Assembly (NCBI GenBank): GCA_031549115.1
Contig: JAVBQJ010000050.1
Span: forward strand, 1 to 15,147
Length of the DNA: 15,147 nucleotides
Direction of reading: 5' to 3'
DNA from: JAVBQJ01 sp031549115
GTDB taxonomy: Bacteria; Verrucomicrobiota; Lentisphaeria; Victivallales; Victivallaceae
The notes beneath the pieces are model-generated. The model worked only from the letters and a program-made list of their open reading frames with translations, did not search any database and was not told the DNA's origin. Both the position numbers and the translations under genes were made by a program. Shown here piece after piece: positions 1 through 6,222 of the stretch. How positions within the stretch are numbered: position 1 is the first letter of the stretch; every line of letters begins with the position of its first letter.

Positions 1-116
1 GGCCAGTATTTCCGAGCCGTTTCCTCGTACCCAAGTCCATGCTCGCGCATGTCTAATATAACACCAAGCTTGAATTCTGCACTGTAGCGACGACGAAACC
101 GATCAGTTTTTTCCAT
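1..116 (-). CDS. IS3-family transposase OrfA, N-terminal fragment (runs off window)
   Basis: Only the first 38 codons are inside the window. The peptide begins MEKTDRFRRRYSAEFKLGVI and continues with an LDMREHGLGYEETARKYW stretch. A basic start, then 'Y/F-S-x-E-F-K' and a helix containing 'ETAR-KY', is typical of the helix-turn-helix protein (HTH_Tnp_1 type) encoded by the first frame of IS3-family elements. In that family OrfA binds the element ends and is fused to the DDE-domain OrfB by ribosomal frameshifting. The ATG lies just inside the terminal hairpin, as expected for the left end of such an element. Whether the full transposase is intact cannot be judged. Confidence 0.75.
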   Translation of the reverse strand, partial: MEKTDRFRRRYSAEFKLGVILDMREHGLGYEETARKYW

Positions 117-121
117 AAAAA

Positions 122-155
122 GCACCCCAAAAGTTGTGTCCCACTTTTGGGGTGC
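122..155. repeat. 13-bp perfect hairpin at the IS end
   Basis: GCACCCCAAAAGT (122-134) and ACTTTTGGGGTGC (143-155) are perfect inverted copies around an 8-base loop. The structure lies between the element's outer end and the transposase start codon. Hairpins here commonly limit read-through transcription and translation into a transposase gene. On the plus strand it is followed only by a short T run at 163-167, so a terminator role is uncertain. Confidence 0.75.
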
Positions 156-199
156 ACTTCAGTTTTTCTCCGGCGGGATTTTTTTTGCTTTTATAATGC

Positions 200-751
200 T
201 CAACGGACCAGTTTGGACAGGGCGCGGAAATCCGGATGGGTGGCGTCGCGAACGATCCAGAACAGCGCGGCTTCGGCGCTCATGACCGCCGCCCCGGCCT
301 CCCGGGTCAATGCCAGCGCCCAGTCGATGTTGTACCCGGATCGCGAAGTGACGGCATCGGCGGCGAGGACGACCTGGTAGCCGCGGGCGAGGGCGTCCAA
401 TACGGTCTGCTGGATGCAGACGTGGGCTTCGCAGCCGATGACGATCAGGGTCCGGTACTGCCGGGCGGCGAGTTCGACCGCGAACTTGGGTTCATCGAAA
501 CAGGAGAAGCTGGTTTTGGCGACGACGGGAGTTCCCGGCGGCAGCAATTCCGTCAACGCCGGAATGGTGGGACCGAGGCCCTGCGGATATTGTTCGGTGA
601 CCACGACCGGAAGATTGAGGATGCCGGCGGCGTGCAGCAACAGCTGCTGCCGGTTGAGCACGGCCTCGGCGTTGTCCATGGCTTTTATCAGTCTTTCCTG
701 CATGTCGATCAAGAGGATTGCGGTGGAGTTGGGTTCGGGACGTTCAAGCAT
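200..751 (-). CDS. Isochorismatase-family cysteine hydrolase (YcaC-like)
   Basis: A 183-aa cytosolic protein of the usual length for this family of small alpha/beta hydrolases. The expected catalytic triad is present: D16 in the 'LLIDMQ' strand, K79 in 'VVAKTSFSCF', and the nucleophile C112 in 'GCEAHVCIQQTVLDAL'. Members hydrolyse amide or vinyl-ether bonds in substrates such as isochorismate, nicotinamide or N-carbamoyl compounds. The YcaC-like look ('TEQYPQGLGPT', 'EAHVCIQQT') does not fix the substrate. The ATG at 751 has AAGGAG 9 bases upstream and overlaps the end of the preceding response-regulator gene by 8 bp, which implies translational coupling. An IS element starts about 40 bp beyond its stop. 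No siderophore or NAD genes lie nearby to suggest a pathway. Confidence 0.88.
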   Translation of the reverse strand: MLERPEPNSTAILLIDMQERLIKAMDNAEAVLNRQQLLLHAAGILNLPVVVTEQYPQGLGPTIPALTELLPPGTPVVAKTSFSCFDEPKFAVELAARQYRTLIVIGCEAHVCIQQTVLDALARGYQVVLAADAVTSRSGYNIDWALALTREAGAAVMSAEAALFWIVRDATHPDFRALSKLVR

Positions 752-1136
752 TGCGGTTTTCTCCTTCTGCCGGGACGGTTATCAATTGCAACAGGCGCTC
801 CACGGTGAAGTCGCCGTCTTTGGTCAGAATTTCAACATTGCGGTTTTTCAGGCGTTCCCACTCCGCGGGGGAGGGCGCCAGACCCGTGACCGCGATAATC
901 CGGGTGTTCCGGTAACAGGGACTGCGGCGCAGGAATTCGATCACCTCCCAACCGGAGCGCACCGGCATCAGCAGATCGACCATGATCAGACCGAACGGGT
1001 TTTCCCGTTCGAGCAACCCCAGCGCGGCTTCGCCGTGTTCGGCTTGTTCCACCTCCCAGCCGGACAGTTTGAGTACGCGGCTGACAAAATCGCGAAAAGT
1101 TTCATCGTCGTCACAAATCAATGCCCGGCGTATCAT
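744..1136 (-). CDS. Single-domain response regulator (CheY-like receiver)
   Basis: A 130-aa receiver domain with no output domain. The acidic pocket D9-D10-D11 ('ICDDDE'), the phospho-acceptor D54 ('IMVDLLMP'), T84 ('IIAVTG') and K106 ('LTKDG') are all present, so it should be phosphorylatable. The reading frame is open further upstream to 1211, but the ATG at 1136 is chosen because AGGAGG lies 8 bases before it and the receiver fold starts there ('MIRRALICDDD'). It is the first gene of a two-gene unit with the isochorismatase-like hydrolase. No histidine kinase is in the window, so it is an orphan regulator locally. Its partner may be a protein or a kinase encoded elsewhere. Confidence 0.9.
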   Translation of the reverse strand: MIRRALICDDDETFRDFVSRVLKLSGWEVEQAEHGEAALGLLERENPFGLIMVDLLMPVRSGWEVIEFLRRSPCYRNTRIIAVTGLAPSPAEWERLKNRNVEILTKDGDFTVERLLQLITVPAEGENRNA

Positions 1137-1259
1137 GTCACTATCCTCCTGTATGCTGTTGACGGGGCCGTTTTCCCGTTCCAATGAAAAACCGGCCTGC
1201 AATGTTCTCAAATATACTGCGTCGAAGCGCTTTTTTCCAGTCGAAAACGACTTCTTTGC

Positions 1260-1288
1260 TTGACTTCCGCCGGGAAAACGGGTACATT
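1260..1288 (+). promoter_or_regulatory. Candidate sigma70-type promoter for the membrane-protein gene
   Basis: TTGACT (1260-1265) and TACATT (1283-1288) are separated by 17 bases, resembling -35 and -10 elements (5/6 and 4/6 matches). The predicted start of transcription falls at about 1294-1297, practically on the ATG at 1297. The gene would then have almost no leader. The rest of the 160-bp space (1137-1296) separates divergent genes. On the minus strand TATATT at 1211-1216 could be a -10 for the response-regulator gene, but no convincing -35 accompanies it. Confidence 0.45.
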
Positions 1289-1296
1289 AAGCGAAT

Positions 1297-3153
1297 ATGA
1301 AAACGAAGAAATTGTTGAAGTCGATGGTGATAGGCGGCGGCGCCCTGTTGCTGGGGTGCGTTCACTGGCGGCTGCTGAATTATCTCACCGATTGGTCCAA
1401 TCTGGGCAATGCCGGTATGTTATGGGCGGCGGCGCTGCTGGCGGTTTCGCTCTGGATCGGCAGCATTCTGTTCCGGGTGCCCGGTTCCGTCGCGTCGCGG
1501 ACCGCGTCGGCGGCGATTCTGTTTCTGGCGTCCTCCTATATCGATCTCGGGACGCCGGATACACCGGCGCTGTGGTGGCTGGTGGCCGGGGTAAGCACGT
1601 TGCCGGTAGGGCTGGTGACCGCGTATTTCCTGCGCGGCGTCCGCGATCAGGCCGCGGCGGCTGCGGTCGGTTATCTCCTGCCGGCGCTGGGGGTGTGGTG
1701 GCTGGTGGAATATTCGATGTGGTTCTGGGTGCCGTTTGAGGTCCTTTTCTATTTCGCTGTGGCGCTGTTGGCCGCGGTGGCGTGGCGCTATAAGCTCTCC
1801 AGCATGGCGTGGCTGTCGTTGACTTCGGTGGCGTTGATCGCGGGTTTTTCCTACCCGAATTATCTGGAAATGCGCAACGAAACGGCGCAGCGAACGAGTG
1901 ACAGCGAGATGGTGCTTCCGACCATCGACGGCGGCAGGCGGCTGCAGCCGACCAGTGAACGCTCGGGGTCGGTTTTCCGGCTCGGCGGACAATGGGTGGG
2001 GACGTATCCGGTCGATTTCGCTTCGCGCCCGGCGGCGTTGATCGCGTTGCTGCAATTTCAGAATCACAATCTTCTGGTGTTGGCGGTAGTGCCGCCTTTT
2101 TCGCCTTTGCCGTTGGAAATGGCCCGCTTCAGCTGGGTGGCGCGGATCGACTGGGTGAGCTCCGATCCCGCGCTGGCGCGTTTCCTGACCAATGCGACAC
2201 CGGGGTATTACGACGCGGTGATCTCGTACATGGCGACGCCGTTTCAGCTGGGAGGACCCTACGATCTGCTTTTCGTCACCGACGGCAATCCGGACGAGTG
2301 GGTGAAGTTTCTGACGCCGGGAGGGGTGTTGGCGGTGACGCCGAATACCGATCGGCCGGAGCTGGCGCGGCAATTTGCGCATCGCATGCCGGTGCCGGGG
2401 CCGGGGCGGGTGGTGTTTTACAGTCACCGGCCGCTGGAAACCGATCTGGAGGCGATGGACCGGCAGATGGCATTGGCGGCGATGGGCGAGGCGCCATTGC
2501 AGGCCGGGGCGCTGGGGGTGTTGTATTCGTTGCCGGCGGATTATGCCGATGACCCGATTCCGGTGCCGGCGGAGTATCTGTCGCGTTGGCCGGAGGGAAG
2601 CTGGATCCGGCCGCCGTGGCATGCCGGAGGTATGGCGGAGCAGTGGTGGCTCGGCATCGCGCTGGTTGGGTTGCTGGCGGCCCGGTGCGGCCGCTTCTGG
2701 CTGGAGCGCTGGGCGCAGTGGCAGCGCATCGGCAGCGATGTGGACGCCGGGATCAGTCTGGGCATCGGGCTGGTGCTGGTCTGGAGCGGCCTGGCGCGAC
2801 AGGGCGAGCCGCTGTTTTATCAGGCCGCCGGGATGGCGGCGGCGGCGCTGGCCGCCGGAACGCTGCCCTCCGGCATTCGCAAAGCCATGGGAATTCTGAT
2901 CTGGATTGCGCCGTTGGCGGGCGTGGCATTGTTGGGCTTCGCCCCATGGGGGGCGGTATTGGCCGGGGTGATCGCCGTGCTCGGAATAGGCTATTGGCGC
3001 GGCGGCCATTCCAGCCATGCGCCATGGGCGTCGTCGCGGGTGTTGTGGTCGCTGGCGTTGGTATTGGTGCTGGCGGCGTTGTCGCTGCCGCTGGCGGGCG
3101 GCCTGTGGGTGCTGACGCTGGCGGCGTTCATCTGGCGGCGAATGCCGTTCTGA
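1297..3153 (+). CDS. Multi-pass membrane protein with degenerate aminopropyltransferase/methyltransferase-like middle domain
   Basis: A 618-aa protein in three parts. Residues 7-190 contain about six or seven hydrophobic segments. Residues ~195-440 are soluble. Residues ~448-612 contain about five more hydrophobic segments. The middle part reads like a Rossmann fold of the spermidine-synthase/methyltransferase type: a first strand at 259-266 ('LLVLAVVP'), a second strand ending in 'DWVSSDP' (285-291), and a late strand 'YDLLFVTDG' (322-330) followed by 'LTPGGVLAV' (339-347). The glycine-rich SAM loop and the catalytic aspartates are not recognisable, so activity is doubtful. Membrane proteins with a spermidine-synthase-like domain are known in many bacteria; assigning this protein to them is inference. 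There is no Shine-Dalgarno sequence before ATG 1297, and translation may be leaderless. Its 3' end overlaps the convergent glycosyltransferase gene by 26 bp. Confidence 0.6.
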   Translation: MKTKKLLKSMVIGGGALLLGCVHWRLLNYLTDWSNLGNAGMLWAAALLAVSLWIGSILFRVPGSVASRTASAAILFLASSYIDLGTPDTPALWWLVAGVSTLPVGLVTAYFLRGVRDQAAAAAVGYLLPALGVWWLVEYSMWFWVPFEVLFYFAVALLAAVAWRYKLSSMAWLSLTSVALIAGFSYPNYLEMRNETAQRTSDSEMVLPTIDGGRRLQPTSERSGSVFRLGGQWVGTYPVDFASRPAALIALLQFQNHNLLVLAVVPPFSPLPLEMARFSWVARIDWVSSDPALARFLTNATPGYYDAVISYMATPFQLGGPYDLLFVTDGNPDEWVKFLTPGGVLAVTPNTDRPELARQFAHRMPVPGPGRVVFYSHRPLETDLEAMDRQMALAAMGEAPLQAGALGVLYSLPADYADDPIPVPAEYLSRWPEGSWIRPPWHAGGMAEQWWLGIALVGLLAARCGRFWLERWAQWQRIGSDVDAGISLGIGLVLVWSGLARQGEPLFYQAAGMAAAALAAGTLPSGIRKAMGILIWIAPLAGVALLGFAPWGAVLAGVIAVLGIGYWRGGHSSHAPWASSRVLWSLALVLVLAALSLPLAGGLWVLTLAAFIWRRMPF

Positions 3154-4171
3154 CCAGCTTGAAATAGGTGTCTTGCCAGGTGTCGTAGGTGTAAAGCCGG
3201 GCCGTTTCCCGGGCATTCTGCGCCATGGAGCGGTAGCACTCCGGCGAATCCGCCAGGCGCCGCAGAGCTTCACTCCAGGCATCTGGTGTGTCGGCGAGGA
3301 AGCCGTTGACGCCGTCGTGGATGACCCGGTTGTTTTCGCCGACGCCGGAGGCGATGGCGGGCAAGCCGGCGCCCTGGTATTGAATCAGCTTGTAGGCGGA
3401 TTTGCCGCGGGCGAAGGGATCGTCCGGCAGCGGCATGATGCCGACGTGGGAGCGGACGAGATGGCTTCCGGCGTCTTCGGCGTGCCAGTCGATCCAGCGC
3501 ATCGGGACGCCGGCGATCGGCCGCGCCGCCAGTCCGGCCGAAGCGATGACCAGCAGTTCGAAGTCCGTGTGGCGCGCCATTTCCCGCAATGCCGGTGCGG
3601 CCTGTTCCAGATAGCTGTAGGTGACCGGGGTGCCGATCCAGGCGACGGTGAAGCGCGAAAACTTCGGCAGCTCCGCCGGGTAATCCGCCGGATCGATCGG
3701 GGTGGGGATTTTCACCACATTCGAATTTCGCTGCCGGACCTTTTCGTAGAGAAAATCGTTGGCGACGATCACGGCCTCGGCATGTTCGACCAGGCGGTCG
3801 AATTTCCCGGCCAACCCGAATTTGCCGCGGTATTTTTCCCAGACATTATCGTCGAAATCGAGGATATAGCGGTGGCGCTGCAGCAGTTGCCGCTCGATGC
3901 ACCACGGCAGAAACGGAATCAACTCGTATTCCAGGATCAGCTCTTGCGGCGCTTGTTTGAGCCATTGCCGGCGTGCGCGGAAACCGGTCAGCCAGGCGCC
4001 GCGGCTGCGGCTGGAACGGTCGTAAAGCCGCCGCAGATAGTCATCGGAAAAAAACGGCTGCATCTGAATCCGATACCCGGCTTTTTCCAGCCGTTGCGCC
4101 CATTGATAATGGCGCAGGCGGCTGGATGCACCCAATTGCGCGTAACGGGTGGCCCAGCCGATCGCATTCAT
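3128..4171 (-). CDS. Glycosyltransferase family 4 (GT-B fold)
   Basis: A 347-aa cytosolic or membrane-associated glycosyltransferase that would move a sugar from a nucleotide-sugar donor to a glycan, lipid or protein. The N-terminal half has the acceptor-domain look, with 'YILDFDDNVWE' (102-112). The C-terminal half has 'FTVAWIGTP' (174-182), a donor-site stretch 'FARGKSAYKLIQYQGAGLPAIAS' (253-275) and the GT4-type acidic residue near 'GVGENN' (E279). The usual N-terminal GGxxxH-type motif is not clear, and a shortened 'GASSRLRHY' takes its place. ATG 4171 has GGAG 7 bases upstream and lies 4 bp after the stop of the preceding gene. The third gene of an operon with a nitroreductase, it does not sit in a visible polysaccharide cluster, so its acceptor is unknown. 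Confidence 0.85.
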   Translation of the reverse strand: MNAIGWATRYAQLGASSRLRHYQWAQRLEKAGYRIQMQPFFSDDYLRRLYDRSSRSRGAWLTGFRARRQWLKQAPQELILEYELIPFLPWCIERQLLQRHRYILDFDDNVWEKYRGKFGLAGKFDRLVEHAEAVIVANDFLYEKVRQRNSNVVKIPTPIDPADYPAELPKFSRFTVAWIGTPVTYSYLEQAAPALREMARHTDFELLVIASAGLAARPIAGVPMRWIDWHAEDAGSHLVRSHVGIMPLPDDPFARGKSAYKLIQYQGAGLPAIASGVGENNRVIHDGVNGFLADTPDAWSEALRRLADSPECYRSMAQNARETARLYTYDTWQDTYFKLVRTAFAAR

Positions 4172-4175
4172 TCGC

Positions 4176-5225
4176 TTACTCCGTGATTTGCGCTTCGCAT
4201 CCGGTGCGCGGCACCCGGCTCAACGCGGTTTCCAGCGCCAGATGGAGCGGCGCTCCGATCCATCGCATCGTGTGGCCCTGCCGGGCCAGTTGCCGGTTGC
4301 TCCACAGATAGAAGCGGGCGCGTTCCATCGCGTCGTGGTGCGCCAGTTCGCCCTTGTCGGGGCGTTCCAAATGGCCGGCGTCGGTACAATTGACGCTCGG
4401 CGTCGCCGCCAGAACGACGTCGCTATCGGCCTGGCGGATGTGCTTTTTCAGCAACCGTTGCGTTGCCGCCGCCTTCAGGCACGGAGCCGGCGCGCCGGAC
4501 GCCCATGCTTCGGCCTCCGGAGCCGCATCCGCCGCTCCCGCACTCCAGGCGAAGTACCAGGTGAAGCGGTAGGGGCGCTTGGTCGGTTGCTGCTCTTCGG
4601 TAACGACCAGTTGCAGCGCTCGGCGCCGGATGGTGACGCTGCCGCGGTCGGCTTCGACGTGGAATTCGCCGTTGGCTTCCGGCAGATTCCAGCGCCACCA
4701 GTCGTCTCCGGTGCCGACCTCCAGCATCCTGTCGGAGTGATCGACGGCGACGAGACGGAAGAACGGCGCCGGGGCGGCGTAAACGGTTTGCTTTTCGGCG
4801 GTCAGCGGCAACACTTCCACCGTCTCCGGTGCCGCCGGATCGCGCACCAGCCGGAGCTCCCGCCAATCGCCGGAAAGCTCGAGCGGTTCCAATTCCAGGC
4901 TTTGAATCCGTCCGCCCATACCGGCGTTGACGTCGAACGAAACCATACCGGCGCCGTCCCACAGCTCCATCTTCCGGGTGATCCGGAATTCGGCGCCGAA
5001 CGGCAGCAGTGTCTCCAGCTCCATGCTGACGGACAAGCCGTCCGCCGCACCGTGCCAGCGCACCTTTTTCAGCAGTCCGGCGTCTTCATTGAAGCCGTTC
5101 ACCGCCGCGGTTCCGAAGCCCAAACCGGCACTGCCGCTCCACAGGGACAGTTGCAATAACTTTGGCGCCGCCGGACCGAATTCGAAATCCGGACCGGTCA
5201 GCATTCCGTTCGCCGGTAATTTCAC
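4176..5225 (-). CDS. Unrecognised 349-aa protein, probably beta-rich
   Basis: I do not recognise a family. The reading frame is open up to 5324, but the chosen start is GTG at 5225, which overlaps the nitroreductase stop as TAGTG and has AAGGTGG 7 bases upstream. A later ATG at 5204 is possible. The product has no signal peptide or membrane segment. It alternates short hydrophobic strands with many Trp and Phe residues ('KMELWDGAGMVSFDVNAGMG', 'DDWWRWNLPEANGEFHVEAD', 'RFTWYFAWSAG'). This pattern suggests a beta-sandwich such as a mutarotase-like or carbohydrate-binding fold, which is a guess. The end turns helical ('MERARFYLWSNRQLARQG'). A glycosyltransferase follows 4 bp downstream, so a sugar-related role is possible. 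Confidence 0.7.
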   Translation of the reverse strand: MKLPANGMLTGPDFEFGPAAPKLLQLSLWSGSAGLGFGTAAVNGFNEDAGLLKKVRWHGAADGLSVSMELETLLPFGAEFRITRKMELWDGAGMVSFDVNAGMGGRIQSLELEPLELSGDWRELRLVRDPAAPETVEVLPLTAEKQTVYAAPAPFFRLVAVDHSDRMLEVGTGDDWWRWNLPEANGEFHVEADRGSVTIRRRALQLVVTEEQQPTKRPYRFTWYFAWSAGAADAAPEAEAWASGAPAPCLKAAATQRLLKKHIRQADSDVVLAATPSVNCTDAGHLERPDKGELAHHDAMERARFYLWSNRQLARQGHTMRWIGAPLHLALETALSRVPRTGCEAQITE

Positions 5226-5731
5226 TATTTCACCACCTTGAACAGCGCATCCATGTCTTTGCGCAGCGGCGATTTGGGTTCGCTCCTGGCGAAGCCGACC
5301 GGGGTGATCGCCAATGCCCGCCACGGCGCCTCCAGGTTGACCGCCTTGGTCATCGCGTCGACATCATAAGCACAGACCCAGCAGGTGCCGAGCGATTCGG
5401 CGGCCGCGGCCAGCACGAGGTGCTCCATCGCGATGCCCAGATCCAGATCCACCGCCGGCTGGCCGTCGAGACGGTGCCAGCTTTCTTCGGCGTTGCCGCA
5501 GGCGACGACGATCATCGGCGCCTCTTTCAGCCATACATTCGGGTAACATTTGTAAATGCGCTCGTGCATCTCCGGATTGGTCACCACCAGAAACCGGTAC
5601 GGCTGCCGTCCGCACGCCGAAGGCGCCCACCACACGGCTTCCATGATCCGTTTCAATGCCGCTTCCGGAACCGGATCGGCCTGGTAGCCGCGGATACTGC
5701 GACGCTTCTTGATCACCTCATAAAAATCCAT
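5225..5731 (-). CDS. Nitroreductase-family FMN oxidoreductase
   Basis: A 168-aa protein of the small nitroreductase class. Members bind FMN as homodimers and reduce nitro compounds, quinones or flavins with NAD(P)H. The FMN-phosphate motif 'KKRRSIRGY' is at 8-16, followed by 'WWAPSACGRQPYRFLVV' (34-50), which corresponds to the family's APSxxNxQPW stretch with G in place of the usual N. Further on are 'DLDLGIAMEHLVLAAAAESLGTCW' and the C-terminal 'PVGFARSEPKSPLRK', where family members contact the flavin phosphate. ATG 5731 is preferred over the in-frame TTG at 5737 because a long AGGAGGAGGT sits just upstream of it. It is the first gene of a three-gene operon and its stop overlaps the next start. 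The substrate cannot be inferred. Confidence 0.88.
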   Translation of the reverse strand: MDFYEVIKKRRSIRGYQADPVPEAALKRIMEAVWWAPSACGRQPYRFLVVTNPEMHERIYKCYPNVWLKEAPMIVVACGNAEESWHRLDGQPAVDLDLGIAMEHLVLAAAAESLGTCWVCAYDVDAMTKAVNLEAPWRALAITPVGFARSEPKSPLRKDMDALFKVVK

Positions 5732-5773
5732 ATTCAACCTCCTCCTGGTGAAATTAAATAAAACCCTGCCTGT

Positions 5774-5801
5774 AATATATTGGCGATTCCGGAAATAGCA
5801 A
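5774..5801 (-). promoter_or_regulatory. Candidate promoter of the nitroreductase operon
   Basis: On the minus strand TTGCTA (5801-5796) and TATATT (5779-5774) lie 16 bases apart, matching -35 (4/6) and -10 (5/6). Transcription would begin near 5767 and give a leader of about 36 bases before the strong Shine-Dalgarno sequence of the nitroreductase gene. Confidence 0.5.
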
Positions 5802-5878
5802 TCAGGGGAAGACGATTTCGGGGAAGTTTTACGCTTGTTCCGAGCGAATATGCTTCGGGAGGCAGGCGTTATTTTTTT

Positions 5879-6180
5879 CGCCGCAGGTGCGGCGCCTCGT
5901 TCGCTCTATGTGTAGACTGGATTGTCGCTCGCGCATCCGGTTAAATCTACACCATCTCGTTACGCCCGCTTCGCGGACTTACTCTTCGCCCGAGAGGGAC
6001 AAGCCCTCTCGTGTTCGGCTTCGCCCTCGATACCTCGGGTTGCTCCGGATCGCCGGGAGGCGATCCTTCCCTGGATTTCGCCCCTTTCGAGGCGGCTTTG
6101 CCGCCTGGGGGCGACCAGCAGTATCCGCCTGCTGGACTGGCGTCTCCGTATGACGGAGGGCAGAACCGCCGCTTCGCGGC
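5879..6180 (+). repeat. Hairpin-array intergenic element, copy A
   Basis: The 490-bp gap between two gene ends (5732-6222) has no credible gene. From 5879 to 6180 it is a string of perfect short hairpins. It opens with the palindrome CGCCGCAGGTGCGGCG (5879-5894). A long-range GTGTAGA/TCTACAC pair follows (5910-5916 with 5946-5952), then CCGC/GCGG (5966-5976). Next come 8-bp stems at 5991-6011 and 6047-6066, 7-bp stems at 6090-6106 and 6115-6135, a 6-bp stem at 6144-6158 and a 5-bp stem at 6168-6180. T-rich runs (6189-6220) then separate it from the gcvPB stop. Part of it matches the region at 11261-11403 in inverted orientation. It may be a structured RNA, a small palindromic mobile repeat or an mRNA 3'-end stabiliser. 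Confidence 0.65.
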
Positions 6181-6222
6181 TCTATTTGATTCTTTTTTAA
6201 GATTTTTTAATTTTTTTACTTT

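Larger units (their letters stand above)
1..161 (-). mobile_element. End of an IS3-family insertion sequence (continues beyond the left edge)
   Basis: The element's 5' end lies here, read on the minus strand: a terminal sequence, then an OrfA start codon at 116. The proposed outer end is near 161, where the minus strand begins TGAAGTGCACCCC; IS3-type elements usually begin with TG. The outer 40 bases form a strong hairpin (122-155). Only about 160 bases are present, so the rest of OrfA, OrfB and the other end cannot be seen. The insertion sits 39 bp beyond the stop codon of the isochorismatase gene and does not break it. The exact boundary is inferred, because the other end and the target duplication are not visible. 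Confidence 0.7.

Noticed and set aside
1420..3282. Long open frame antisense to the membrane-protein gene (620 codons)
   Set aside because: Its product is dominated by Arg, Gln, His and Pro with no domain, as expected from the complement of GC-rich codons. The sense frame has clear membrane segments.
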